From Streptomyces sp. CB01580 (GTDB lineage: Bacteria; Actinomycetota; Actinomycetes; Streptomycetales; Streptomycetaceae): 59,803 nt of DNA. Shown here one piece after another: positions 17,570 to 26,123 of the stretch (the stretch's first letter is position 1; each line of letters begins with the position of its first letter). Location: contig NZ_LIXJ01000037.1 in assembly GCF_001905795.1 (NCBI RefSeq), positions 1 to 59,803 of the forward strand. Reading direction: 5' to 3'. A program made the position numbers and the translations under genes. The notes below the pieces were generated by a model, which ran no database searches, had not been told where the DNA came from, and saw nothing but the letters and a program-made list of their open reading frames with translations.

Positions 17570-19186
17570 ATGGGTGAGGCACCGAGCAGGCTCGACGAGC
17601 TGGGGAGCCGGGCCGGGACGTGCCTGGGCCTGTCCGCCGCTGGTCCCGGACGGCACACGGTCGTGGTCGCGGACCGGTTCGACCGGATCACATGGCGCGA
17701 CACCTACGAGCAGTCAACCGGGCTGCGCGAGCTGGACGCAGAACTGAACGCGCGCTACGACTGCACCACCGACCTTCTGACCGATACGTTCCTGGCCGCC
17801 TACAAAGGCAACCCGCGGTTGCGCGGGCGCGCGGAGATGGACCCCTGCCGACTGGTCAACCACCAGATCGTCACCGCGCTGGTGGATTCACCTGAGTTCG
17901 CCGAGCTGCGCCGGGAGACGGTCGGAGACCCCTACGCCGCCGCCATGGCCGTGCTCGCCCAGAGCACCGCGCTGCGCCGGATCCTTGAGCGCTCCCAGGA
18001 CGCCCAGGAACAGGCCGAGCAAGCAAAGAAGGCCCAGGAGAACACCGAAGGCGCGGCGACCGCCGTGGCCGAGGCACTCCAACAGCCCGCCGAGGAGGCC
18101 GCCGAGGGCTGCACCGTCCCGGCCCCGGCCGCAGACGCCGTACAACAGGCGATCAAGGCAGCCGAGGCCGCCGCAGCCGCTGCACGGCAGGCCGCCCAGG
18201 GCGCCGCGCAGGCCCTCGCCGCGGCGGCCCCCGGCATCCATGCCGCCGCGCGGAACGCGGTGACGAAGGCCGCGAGGGCGGTGCGGGAGGAGGCCGCGTT
18301 GATGCGGGCGTGGGGCGTCGGTCCCGGCGAGCTGGAGAGGATGCCGTTCGACCAGCGCGCCTTACTTGCCGAGCGGCTGCGCACCAGCCGTCTCGCACAG
18401 TGGGCCGAGCTGATCGGCCGCTTCCGGCAGATGGCCGACGGTGAACGAGCCCGCAAGGTGCAGAACGCCACCGGGGAGCTGGTCGGCATCACCCTTGGCA
18501 ATGATCTCTCCCGCGTCATTCCCTCCGAGCTGGCCAGTCTCGGCTCGCCCGAGCTGCGTGCGGTGTTCGCCGCGCGCTACGCCACCGGGGAGCTCATGCT
18601 CTATGACAGCCAGGGCGAGCAGACCACCGGTCAGGGTGCCATCATCGCGTGCGTAGACACCTCGCACTCCATGTACATGGAAGGGCCCGGCGGAGTCACC
18701 CGGGAGGCATGGGCCAAGGCGTGCGCCTTGGCCCTGCTGGATCAGGCCCGCCACGCAGGGCGTGACTTCGTCGGTGTCCTGTTCTCCGCCGCCGACAAGC
18801 TCCACGTCTTCCGCTTCCCGGCCGACCAGCCCGCCGACATCGCCCGGACTCTCGACTTCGCAGAGACCTTCCTCGGCGGCGGTACCAGCTACCAGACGCC
18901 CCTGACGACGGCCGGTGACCTGCTGGAGGAGGAGTTCAATGACACCGCCCGAACACGCGGCGACATCGTGATGATCACCGACGACGAATGCGGAGTCACC
19001 GAGGCGTGGATGCGCGGCTGGAACGACACCAAACACCGGCTGGGTTTCCGCGTCTTCGGCGTCGCTATCGGCGCCCTGCCCGCCGCCGGAGCCGGCTCGG
19101 TCCTGGACGTCCTGTGCGACAACCTCCGCTCCATCGAGGACCTCACCGACACCCGCGCCGCCGCCGACCTCTTCCGCCTGATCTGA
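17570..19186 (+). CDS. VWA-domain protein partner of the MoxR ATPase (ViaA-like)
   Basis: A 538-residue protein. The first 130 residues are helical and conserved-looking; residues 140-245 form an Ala/Glu-rich long-helix region; the C-terminal von Willebrand A domain starts near 355. Its metal-ion site is complete: D363-T-S365-H-S367, plus the 'GGGTSYQTPL' threonine and the 'ITDDECG' aspartate. This architecture matches the ViaA/CoxE-like partners of MoxR ATPases, which bridge the ATPase ring to a client. GGAGC lies upstream of the ATG; the gene follows the ATPase closely and should be cotranscribed. Confidence 0.85.
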   Translation: MGEAPSRLDELGSRAGTCLGLSAAGPGRHTVVVADRFDRITWRDTYEQSTGLRELDAELNARYDCTTDLLTDTFLAAYKGNPRLRGRAEMDPCRLVNHQIVTALVDSPEFAELRRETVGDPYAAAMAVLAQSTALRRILERSQDAQEQAEQAKKAQENTEGAATAVAEALQQPAEEAAEGCTVPAPAADAVQQAIKAAEAAAAAARQAAQGAAQALAAAAPGIHAAARNAVTKAARAVREEAALMRAWGVGPGELERMPFDQRALLAERLRTSRLAQWAELIGRFRQMADGERARKVQNATGELVGITLGNDLSRVIPSELASLGSPELRAVFAARYATGELMLYDSQGEQTTGQGAIIACVDTSHSMYMEGPGGVTREAWAKACALALLDQARHAGRDFVGVLFSAADKLHVFRFPADQPADIARTLDFAETFLGGGTSYQTPLTTAGDLLEEEFNDTARTRGDIVMITDDECGVTEAWMRGWNDTKHRLGFRVFGVAIGALPAAGAGSVLDVLCDNLRSIEDLTDTRAAADLFRLI

Positions 19187-20215
19187 CCCGACCTCCTCCT
19201 TCTCCTCCACAACCCCGACATGGAGGAGGGCCTGCTCCCGCGGTCGGACCAGTTGACCAGGCTCCTGCCAGCACCGTTCCTCGCCCCAACTGCACCCGCG
19301 CAGGACCTGACCCGAGCGGCGGCAGGTGGTCAGGCCGTAGTCGTCCCGGGCGTCATCGCGTATCAGGTTGAAGTCGATATCCAGGTGCGGGTCGTACGTT
19401 TCTGGTTCCAGAACGGGTTCGTTGGGTGAATTACCCGCCGAAGCGGCCTTGCCGGGTACCGTGCCAATCCGGCACCGAGTGGTCTCACGGTTCCGTCCCA
19501 CCAACACCCCGGCGGCCAAAGCCGATCTCTACTTCACCCTGATGCCCCAGCTCGCCGGGACCGCTGGGCCGACGACCTGACCCCAATCGAGAAAGCGTTC
19601 CCGAACGCCGGCATCGAACGAGAAACCCAGCGACGACGCCCAAGACTCTACGTGGCGTCGGCCATCGCGTTCCTAGCGGCATCTGCCGGCGTGCTGCTGG
19701 CCATGCTGATGCAACGGTAGGCATGTGAACCTCTGCCCTGGTGGGTCCCTTCGCGACACGTCGATCTCGCGCAGCACTACCGGCAGCAGATGCGCCATGT
19801 CCCGGGGAGGAATCCCGTGCGGAACCAGAAGATCATCCAACGAGCAGGTATGTGACCAAACCGGCCCCGTACGAGCGCTTTCGCCGTGTACGCCGTCCAC
19901 GGCGCCCAGGAGATCGCACGTCCTGGGCGAGCGGGCAAAATAACCTAACCCTGACTATCTGTCCTAAATCTGGCGATATCCTCCCCGATCGATGCTCAAC
20001 TCGCCAAGTTGAGCACTCGGTCACACCCGGTGCGAGCCGAAGCACGATAGCTGTCACATAGGCAGGCTTGTTGTCACCGGGGAGGCCGCGGCGCGTTGTC
20101 GATCGCTGTGGCCAGTTGCTCCGCGTGAGATCCCCGGGCGTGGCCTACAGCGACCAAGGACTGGTCAGTTTCCTCGACAGGTCGGCGTCATCGACGCGCA
20201 TACAGAATCTCTCGT
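19187..20215. other. kilobase without a clear gene; possible small-gene remnants
   Basis: No convincing gene. On the plus strand near 19559-19720 a frame reads 'DRWADDLTPIEKAFPNAGIE' then a membrane helix and stop, which could be the tail of a small membrane protein whose front is lost. Near 19310-19430 the minus strand reads 'EPETYDPHLDIDFNLIRD', also protein-like but unplaced. From about 19930 to 20060 the sequence is clearly less GC-rich than its surroundings and holds the palindrome listed separately. These are guesses from codon pattern only. Confidence 0.35.
19993..20015. promoter_or_regulatory. operator-like inverted repeat TGCTCAACT-N5-AGTTGAGCA
   Basis: Nine-base perfect arms around the 5-base spacer CGCCA, inside an AT-richer island with no gene within 200 bases on either strand. 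The geometry is that of a dimeric regulator site. It may be the control region of a gene that has been lost. Confidence 0.5.
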
Positions 20216-20836
20216 TCAGTTCACCGTCGGCTCCCGGCTCCCGGCTTGCGGCGATCGGTGAGAGTCGTTGCGTACGTGTGCACGCACCCCTTGCAGGCCG
20301 AACAGGATGAGAAGCTCAACCACGCCACCGTCGGCGCTGCCCAGCCAGTGGGGCAGGGACGTGTCGAACTCGGCTGCCTCACCGGGCGGCAGTGTCAGGT
20401 CGCGCTCGCCGACCACGAGCCGCAGGCGTCCGTTGAGCACGTAGAGCCATTCGAAGCCTTCGTGGGTCTGCGGGGTCGGTTCGAGTGGTTCCGGCGGGGC
20501 GGGGATGATCATTTTGAACGCGTGCACTCCGCCCGGTCGCCGGGACAGGGGCACGAACGTCATCCCAAACCGCCTGATCGGCCTGAGGTGTATCCGGGGG
20601 TCGCCAGTGCGCGGGGCACCGACGAGATCGTCCAGCGGAACGTCATAGATACGGGCCAGCGGCAGCAGCAGTTCCAGGTTCGGCCGGCGCTGCCCGCTCT
20701 CCAGCCTGGACAGAGTGCTCTCCGACACGCCGGTCGTCGCCGCGAGGCCGGCGAGGGTGATGCCGCGGTCACGACGCAGCGCGCGAAGGCGCGGCCCCAC
20801 CGCGTCGAGCACGTCGTCGTCCGTCTTGCGATCCAT
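20216..20836 (-). CDS. XRE-cupin transcriptional regulator
   Basis: A 206-residue regulator. An XRE-type HTH occupies about 10-70 ('LAATTGVSESTLSRLESGQ') and a C-terminal cupin_2 barrel about 110-185 ('GFEWLYVLNGRLRLVVGE', 'LPPGEAAEFD', 'PHWLGS'). The family senses small ligands through the cupin and represses adjacent genes. It diverges from a methyltransferase gene 87 bases away, and the gap carries an ATCTTGC/GCAAGAT dyad that is its probable operator. Confidence 0.9.
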   Translation of the reverse strand: MDRKTDDDVLDAVGPRLRALRRDRGITLAGLAATTGVSESTLSRLESGQRRPNLELLLPLARIYDVPLDDLVGAPRTGDPRIHLRPIRRFGMTFVPLSRRPGGVHAFKMIIPAPPEPLEPTPQTHEGFEWLYVLNGRLRLVVGERDLTLPPGEAAEFDTSLPHWLGSADGGVVELLILFGLQGVRAHVRNDSHRSPQAGSREPTVN

Positions 20837-20842
20837 CAGACC

Positions 20843-20863
20843 ATCTTGCCGTAACCGCAAGAT
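20843..20863. promoter_or_regulatory. probable operator ATCTTGC-N7-GCAAGAT
   Basis: Perfect 7-bp arms separated by CGTAACC in the 87-bp divergent region between the XRE-cupin gene and the methyltransferase. Additional half-sites TCTTGC (20824-20829, inside the regulator's first codons) and GCAAGA (20889-20894) flank it roughly symmetrically. The XRE-cupin protein is the likely binder (inference). Confidence 0.6.
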
Positions 20864-20923
20864 TCCGTGCCAGGTCGTGAGGTGGCTGGCAAGACTGAGT
20901 TCATACCGACACAAGGAGCCTTG

Positions 20924-21550
20924 ATGAGCACCACTGATGCGGTCGCGTTCTGGGACGGCGTCTACGCGGCCCGACCGGCAGCCAGCAGGCCGCAGCCGAA
21001 TGCCCGCCTCACCGAGACGGTGGCGGGCCTTCCGCCCGGTGACGCGTTGGACCTCGGATGCGGCGACGGCGGCGACGCGCTGTGGCTCGCCCGCCTGGGA
21101 TGGCACGTCACCGCCGTCGACGTCTCGGCCGTGGCGGTCGAGCGGCTCGCCGCCCTCGCCCGCGCACACGGCCTGGGCGACAGCGTCACCACCGTGCGGG
21201 CCGACTTGCACAAGTCTTTTGCGTTCGGCGGATTTGACCTGGTCTGCGCCCACTACCTGCACACCCCATGTGACCTGGACCGGGCAACCGTCCTGCGCTC
21301 GGCCGCGCACGCACTGCGCCCGGGTGGGCGGCTGCTGGTCGTCGACCACGGTTCGGCCGCGCCGTGGTCGTGGAACCGGGATCCCGACCTCTGCTACCCG
21401 AGCCCGCAGGAAGTCGCCGCGGGTATCGACCTGGCTCCGCAGACATGGACGGTCGAGCGGGCCGACGCATCCCGCTGGACCGCGACCGGACCAGACGGGC
21501 GTACCGCCGAGGTCACCGACCACGTCCTCCTCATCCGCCGCACCGTCTGA
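20924..21550 (+). CDS. class I SAM-dependent methyltransferase (TehB-like)
   Basis: A 208-residue methyltransferase. Motif I is ALDLGCGDGGDALWLA, the acidic residue after strand 2 is in VTAVDVS, and motif IV is 'FDLVCAHYLHTP', resembling TehB/thiopurine-type small enzymes. ATG at 20924 has AAGGAG upstream. Control by the divergent XRE-cupin repressor is likely. The DinB-family gene follows after 43 bases. Small-molecule detoxification by methylation is plausible; the substrate is unknown. Confidence 0.85.
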   Translation: MSTTDAVAFWDGVYAARPAASRPQPNARLTETVAGLPPGDALDLGCGDGGDALWLARLGWHVTAVDVSAVAVERLAALARAHGLGDSVTTVRADLHKSFAFGGFDLVCAHYLHTPCDLDRATVLRSAAHALRPGGRLLVVDHGSAAPWSWNRDPDLCYPSPQEVAAGIDLAPQTWTVERADASRWTATGPDGRTAEVTDHVLLIRRTV

Positions 21551-21593
21551 CACGGCGGCCGACGCCCGCCCCGACAAAGGAAGGGAGACCACG

Positions 21594-22094
21594 GTGCCCA
21601 GTACCACGCGCCGCAACCGCCGCCGCGACACTCCGCCGCCCCGGACCGGAAGCAACGAGACCGAGGTTCTGCGCGGATTCCTCGACTACCTCCGGACCTC
21701 GATCGCCGCAAAGGTCGACGGCGCCCCCGAACCGCAGGTGCGAACAGCCGCGGTGCCGTCGGGCACGAACCTGCTCGGCCTGCTCAACCACCTGACCTTC
21801 GTCGAGCGTTCGATGTTCCTCGGGGACGACGTCACCGACTGGCAGGCGACGTTCCAAGCCGCACCGGTGGACAGCGTGGCCGATGTCGTCGCCCGCTACC
21901 GAGACACGGTCAAGCGCGCGAACGACGTTCTCGACGAGTGCACCGATCTCGGGGCCCCGGTCCCCCGACCGCGGCCGGACCGCCCCGCTCCCAGCATCCG
22001 CTGGGCACTCACCCACATGATCGAGGAGACCGGCCGACACGCGGGCCACGCGGACATCCTCCGCGAACTCATCGACGGCACGACCGGCCGCTGA
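21594..22094 (+). CDS. DinB-family protein (DUF664)
   Basis: A 166-residue four-helix protein with the DUF664/DinB arrangement: 'NLLGLLNHLTFVERSMF' carries the first histidine and 'WALTHMIEETGRHAGHADILRE' the later histidines of the metal site. GTG at 21594 has GGAAGGGAG upstream. Members include thiol-dependent transferases (mycothiol, bacillithiol) and uncharacterised metal proteins. Its place between a methyltransferase and an SRPBCC protein suggests a small detoxification or modification operon. Confidence 0.85.
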   Translation: MPSTTRRNRRRDTPPPRTGSNETEVLRGFLDYLRTSIAAKVDGAPEPQVRTAAVPSGTNLLGLLNHLTFVERSMFLGDDVTDWQATFQAAPVDSVADVVARYRDTVKRANDVLDECTDLGAPVPRPRPDRPAPSIRWALTHMIEETGRHAGHADILRELIDGTTGR

Positions 22095-22151
22095 TACCGC
22101 GTCTTCTTGGCCGGGGACGCCGACCGCATCCACTCACAGGAGCCCTCTACC

Positions 22152-22601
22152 ATGCAAAAATACGACGTTGGAGTGACTGCCCGCGCCTCGCCGGAAATCG
22201 TCTGGAAGCTGCTGGTCGATGCCGCAAGCTGGCCGCTGTGGTCCAAGGTGGACAGTCTGGATACGACACGGTCAGTCGACCTCGACCCCGGCGGCGATGA
22301 CGGCGTCGGCGCCGTCCGGGCTTTCCGGACGGGACGCATCGTGACCGGGGAGCGAATCACTGAGAAGATCGAGCGACGCCTCTTGGCCTACGAAGACGCG
22401 TTCAACTCGTCGATGTACAACTATCACGCGCGCATCGAGCTGAAGCCGACAGCGAACTCGGGCACGGTCATCCACTGGTACGGCGAGTACGAGACGAGCT
22501 GGCTGTTGGGCTGGGTCATGCCGCGATACCTCCAGAAGTTCATGCAGGGCACGGCGGAAGGGCTGGCCCGCTACGCCGAGGAGTGCCAGCCGGCTCAGTG
22601 A
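22152..22601 (+). CDS. SRPBCC-family protein (polyketide cyclase/START-like)
   Basis: A 149-residue protein with the SRPBCC pattern: N-terminal 'VTARASPEIVWKLLVDAASWPLW' strand-helix, then beta strands ('HARIELKPTANSGTVIHWYG') and a long C-terminal helix ('MQGTAEGLARYAEEC'). The fold binds hydrophobic ligands. ATG has CAGGAG about 9 bases upstream. Third gene of the XRE-cupin-controlled group. No catalytic residue can be named. Confidence 0.82.
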   Translation: MQKYDVGVTARASPEIVWKLLVDAASWPLWSKVDSLDTTRSVDLDPGGDDGVGAVRAFRTGRIVTGERITEKIERRLLAYEDAFNSSMYNYHARIELKPTANSGTVIHWYGEYETSWLLGWVMPRYLQKFMQGTAEGLARYAEECQPAQ

Positions 22602-22777
22602 TGCCTACGCCGCAGCGCGCGATCAGCCAGGGCCCGCCCGAGCATCGCGGCGAATCACCCGGGAGTCTCCTACACGGCCTGGACCGGGTCAGACACCTCG
22701 GTGCGCACACCGGAACGACCCCGACTTGATCGACGGTGAACCCGATCACCTCAGCGGTCACTGTGCCCGCGTGCGGT

Positions 22778-22819
22778 CTAGTACTGCAACCGTCACCTCA
22801 AAGACCGTTGCAGTACTAG
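22778..22819. repeat. 13-bp inverted repeat flanked by CTAG; terminator or transposon footprint
   Basis: CTAGTACTGCAAC and its exact complement GTTGCAGTACTAG surround a 16-base loop. It lies 12 bases past the stop of the minus-strand NicX-like gene and 176 bases past the plus-strand SRPBCC gene, so it could end both transcripts. The CTAG/TA at both ends, rare in such DNA, is also what remains when a TA-targeting element has collapsed to its two ends. From 22602 to 22777 I see no gene. Confidence 0.6.
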
Positions 22820-22830
22820 CCGCAGCCGGG

Positions 22831-23946
22831 TCAGCGGCTGTAGCGCGGCGGCAGGACGAGCCGCGGATTGGGATTGAGGAGGACCTCTGCGGGACCGAAC
22901 TTCTGGGCGAGTTGGTGGATTTCCGGATCATCGAGGAGAAGCAGGTGACCGTTGTCGACGAAACGCTCGCCGTCGAGGGTGATGGTGGGCGCATCGAACT
23001 GGCAGTCACAGTGCGCGTGTCCGGGACCGTTGCGGTCGATCGTGCCCTGTGTGGTGAGGCCGTCGAGGCCGAAGTAGAACGCTCCGGCATGCTTCTCACG
23101 TTCGAACTGGGTGCCGCCCGCGGACCGTACCTTGGGGTTGAGGCCGATGAGAGCGTGGCGCATGTAGTAGCCGTTCGGTGCGTAGCGGCGCAGTTCGGCG
23201 GCCGCCGCGCTCCCTTCAATGGCGGTCACGCGGTTGCCGGCCAGTTCGAGAGTGATTCGCTCGGCGGGTACACCTGTGACCGTGGACTCCTCTATCACGA
23301 CGACACCGTCGGTCTGGTCGGGGTAGAAGTTGGCGCCTCCGTAGGGAAAGGGCCGCCACATGCCGCTGGTGAGGGGGGTGCTCGGGTGACCGGGGGTGGT
23401 GAAGGCGCGGAAAGTCACGTCTGTCCCCAGGGTGGTGGTCACCCGTATTTCCTGGGCCGCAGTGATCCGGGCGTATGCCCTGGCCTCCAGCGCGAAGTAC
23501 AGCTCAAGTGGGAACCGCGCCCCGGTGGCCAGCGCCGCAGCGGTCGCTGTCTGGTGCAGTGAGACGAACCGTGCCTTTTGCTTGGCGATCTCGTTGAAGA
23601 AAAGCTGGGTTGTGTGCACTTCGCCCCACCAGGTCAGCGAGATCACCACGTCGGCGGCGGCGTGTGCGGAGGCCGGCAGCGGTGAGGGCGTTGCGGCGTC
23701 CCACCCGCCGGCGCTGAACGGCGGCAGGGACAGTACATGCACCTCGGCGTTGCGGTAGGCGGCCGCCGCCGCGATGGCCTGGATGACCACCGGATCGGTG
23801 CCGTGCTCGGCCAGGATCAGCACTTGCTCGCCCGCCGCGACTGCGGCGTATTCCAGCAGGTTGTAGACGCCGGGCATGAGTTCGCTGATCGACAGCGGTG
23901 CTGCCGTCGGTGTGTCGAGGTAGCTGAAGGGGGCGGTCATGGTCAT
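22831..23946 (-). CDS. NicX/M29-like metalloenzyme (2,5-dihydroxypyridine dioxygenase-like)
   Basis: A 371-residue protein related to the M29 aminopeptidase/NicX group. Candidate metal ligands are H264 in 'YYMRHALIGLNPKV' and the pair H312, D314 in 'HAHCDCQF'. I recall that Pseudomonas NicX uses His265, His318 and Asp320 to hold Fe(II), so number and spacing match closely. NicX opens the ring of 2,5-dihydroxypyridine in nicotinate breakdown, whereas M29 peptidases cut peptides with different ligands. ATG at 23946 has GGAGAG at good distance; a GTG at 23955 abuts that site and is less likely. It follows the MFS gene by 5 bases in a regulator-transporter-enzyme operon. Ring-cleavage is likely but the true substrate is open. 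Confidence 0.72.
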   Translation of the reverse strand: MTMTAPFSYLDTPTAAPLSISELMPGVYNLLEYAAVAAGEQVLILAEHGTDPVVIQAIAAAAAYRNAEVHVLSLPPFSAGGWDAATPSPLPASAHAAADVVISLTWWGEVHTTQLFFNEIAKQKARFVSLHQTATAAALATGARFPLELYFALEARAYARITAAQEIRVTTTLGTDVTFRAFTTPGHPSTPLTSGMWRPFPYGGANFYPDQTDGVVVIEESTVTGVPAERITLELAGNRVTAIEGSAAAAELRRYAPNGYYMRHALIGLNPKVRSAGGTQFEREKHAGAFYFGLDGLTTQGTIDRNGPGHAHCDCQFDAPTITLDGERFVDNGHLLLLDDPEIHQLAQKFGPAEVLLNPNPRLVLPPRYSR

Positions 23947-23951
23947 GACAT

Positions 23952-25205
23952 TCACTCTCCGGTGCGTGTAGGTGTGTGAGTTCGCGAGGTGGCTTGCAGA
24001 CGCAGGTCACGGCCTGCGCCAAAGCCGACGACGGCCTGGATGAGAGTCAGGGCAACCAGCAGCAGGAGTGGCAGCGTCCATCCGCCGGTGAGGTCGTGCA
24101 AGACGCCGAGGAGGAGCGGCCCTGCGGCGGCCACGAGGTATCCGACGGACTGGGCCATCGAGGCCAGGGCGGCCGCCTGTGATGCGTCCGCCGCACGCTG
24201 GCCCTGGAAGGTCAGGGCCAGGACCAGGCACGCTCCGCCTCCCAAGCCTGTGAGCACGCTGGATACGACGGCCCACTGGGGGGCTACCGCCAGCAGGGCG
24301 AAGCCCAGGGCGCCGATCGTCGATGCAGATGCTGCCAGGATCCGCTGGTCCTTCCACCTGCGGGCAAGGAGGGGGAGCGCACTGCTGGAGAGGAGGCCGA
24401 TGATCTGGAAGAGGAACAACTGCCATCCGGCTGCGGCCTCCCCCACCCCGTGATCGTGCACGATGCTGGGCAGCCAGGCGATCGTGGTGTAGAAGCCGAG
24501 TGACTGCAGCCCCATGAAGCCGCTGACCTGCCATGCGAGGGAGGAACGCCAGGGGATGCGCTCTCGCGACGCACGTGCTGGTGCCGGAGAGTCCGTACGC
24601 CGGTGCTGCGGCGCCCACACCACGAAGGCCAGCACGGCCAGCACGGCCCAGCAGCCCAGGGCGGTGCGCCATCCGCCGGGCAGATGGTCGGCCAGCGGGA
24701 CCGACACCCCGGACGACACGGCGGCCAGCAGGCCCATCGCGGTGACATAGAGGCCGGTCACCTGGCCGATCCGGTCCTCTGGCACGGTGCTCTTGACGAC
24801 CGAGGGCAGCAGTACGTTGCCGTAGGCGATCGCGGCTGCGACCACCACAGTGCCCACCCACAGGAAGACCACCCCGGGCAGGGAGCGCACCAGCAGCCCG
24901 GCTGCCAGCACTGTCAGCGACGCGCCCAGAGCCTGCGGTGCCCCGTAGCGGTGCGCGGTGCGGCCGACCAACGGGGAGGTTGCGGCAAACGTCAGCAGCG
25001 GAAGAGTGCCGAGCAACCCGGCCCAGGTACCGGACAGGCCGGTCGTTTTCTCGATGCTGGGAAGCAACGGTCCCACGCCGGTCAGTGCGGCGCGCAGGTT
25101 CCCCGCGACCAGCAAAACACCTATCAGCAGCCACACCGTGGACCGCCTGCCCGGCGCAGTCTGCCTCGCCTGGTCCAGGGAGTGGTGGGAGTGGCTCACT
25201 CGCAT
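23952..25205 (-). CDS. MFS transporter (CynX/NimT family)
   Basis: A 417-residue, 12-helix transporter. 'GVLLVAGNLRAALTGVGPLL' near the first helix is the signature of the cyanate/2-nitroimidazole (CynX) subgroup, and 'SPLVGRTAHRYG' is the loop 2-3 motif. It overlaps the end of the GntR gene by 10 bases and ends 5 bases before the NicX-like gene, so all three are one operon. Probable role: uptake of the enzyme's substrate or export of a product. Confidence 0.87.
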   Translation of the reverse strand: MRVSHSHHSLDQARQTAPGRRSTVWLLIGVLLVAGNLRAALTGVGPLLPSIEKTTGLSGTWAGLLGTLPLLTFAATSPLVGRTAHRYGAPQALGASLTVLAAGLLVRSLPGVVFLWVGTVVVAAAIAYGNVLLPSVVKSTVPEDRIGQVTGLYVTAMGLLAAVSSGVSVPLADHLPGGWRTALGCWAVLAVLAFVVWAPQHRRTDSPAPARASRERIPWRSSLAWQVSGFMGLQSLGFYTTIAWLPSIVHDHGVGEAAAGWQLFLFQIIGLLSSSALPLLARRWKDQRILAASASTIGALGFALLAVAPQWAVVSSVLTGLGGGACLVLALTFQGQRAADASQAAALASMAQSVGYLVAAAGPLLLGVLHDLTGGWTLPLLLLVALTLIQAVVGFGAGRDLRLQATSRTHTPTRTGE

Positions 25206-25921
25206 GCCGACCGGTCCCGTTCGACCGCGCTGTCCTGCCCTGCGGCCAGCCGGGCGGTCATGTGCACCAACATGGATGCCGCATGGCGGGCAGCGACCAC
25301 ATCGCCTGCGCTGATCGCCTCGACGAGTGCGCTGTGCCAGTGATCGTGCTTGGCAGCAACGTCGTCATCCCATGGCAGCACCGTCAGGAGAGCTGACAGG
25401 GCGCTGCCCAGGTATTCGTACAGCTCCACGAGCAGCTCGTTGCCGCTGGCCTGGACGACTGCGAGGTGAAAGGCGACATCGGCGACGGCGACCTGTGCCA
25501 TCGATCCCGAGCGGTTGCTTTCGCGGGCCGCGGCGAGGAGTTCTTGCAGCCGAGCGGTGTCCGATTCCGATCGTCGTTCGGCGGCCAGTCCGGCGGCGTG
25601 CTCCTCCAGAACCGCCCGCAGTTCCAGGACGTCCGCCGGCGCCGTGGCGGCCGCCCTGCGCAGTAGAACCGCCTCCAGCTCACTGGTGACCCGGACGTAG
25701 GTACCATCCCCGACTCGCGCCTCCAGCAGGCCGAGATGGACAAGTGCTCGCAATGCTTCGCGAATGGTATTTCGGCTCACCTGGAGTGTTTCGGCCAGTT
25801 CCTGTTCGCCCGGGATCCGTGTCCCCACCGGCCACCGCCCGGACGCCAGCTGTTCCCGCAGCTGGTCAGCGACTTGCGCAGCCAGAGTCGACGCCCGGCG
25901 CGGCTGTCGCAGCCCCTCCAT
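25196..25921 (-). CDS. GntR-family regulator, FadR subgroup
   Basis: A 241-residue regulator. The winged HTH is at about 10-75 ('IPGEQELAETLQVSRNTIREALRAL') and the FCD ligand domain about 95-230 with metal-site histidines in 'VAFHLAVV', 'HDHWHSALVEAI' and 'AARHAASML'. ATG at 25921 has GGAGG six bases upstream; another ATG at 25945 lies before that site. FadR/FCD regulators of this type bind small carboxylates, often pathway intermediates, in keeping with control of a catabolic operon. Palindromes at 25934-25953 overlap its own leader. Confidence 0.9.
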   Translation of the reverse strand: MEGLRQPRRASTLAAQVADQLREQLASGRWPVGTRIPGEQELAETLQVSRNTIREALRALVHLGLLEARVGDGTYVRVTSELEAVLLRRAAATAPADVLELRAVLEEHAAGLAAERRSESDTARLQELLAAARESNRSGSMAQVAVADVAFHLAVVQASGNELLVELYEYLGSALSALLTVLPWDDDVAAKHDHWHSALVEAISAGDVVAARHAASMLVHMTARLAAGQDSAVERDRSACE

Positions 25922-25933
25922 CAAAGACCTCCA

Positions 25934-25953
25934 AATGTTGGACATTAGAACAT
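25934..25953. promoter_or_regulatory. GntR/FadR operator candidate
   Basis: Two overlapping dyads just upstream of the regulator start: AATGT-TGG-ACATT (25934-25946) and ATGTT-N9-AACAT (25935-25953). Their placement over the leader fits autorepression of the regulator-MFS-NicX-like operon. The assignment rests on position and symmetry only. Confidence 0.5.
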
Positions 25954-26123
25954 CTAGAGAGAAACATGAGGCAGCGTCACCGCGCCAGCACTATGTGATG
26001 CAGGCCACATGGATGTTCCTAAGTGCGCAGATCGCGCCCTATCGCTGCTTCGGAAAAAAATCGGCGATGCTCCCGGGACTGGGCGGTGCCCTCAAATGAT
26101 CCCGAGTAGTGGATCAGGGTCGG

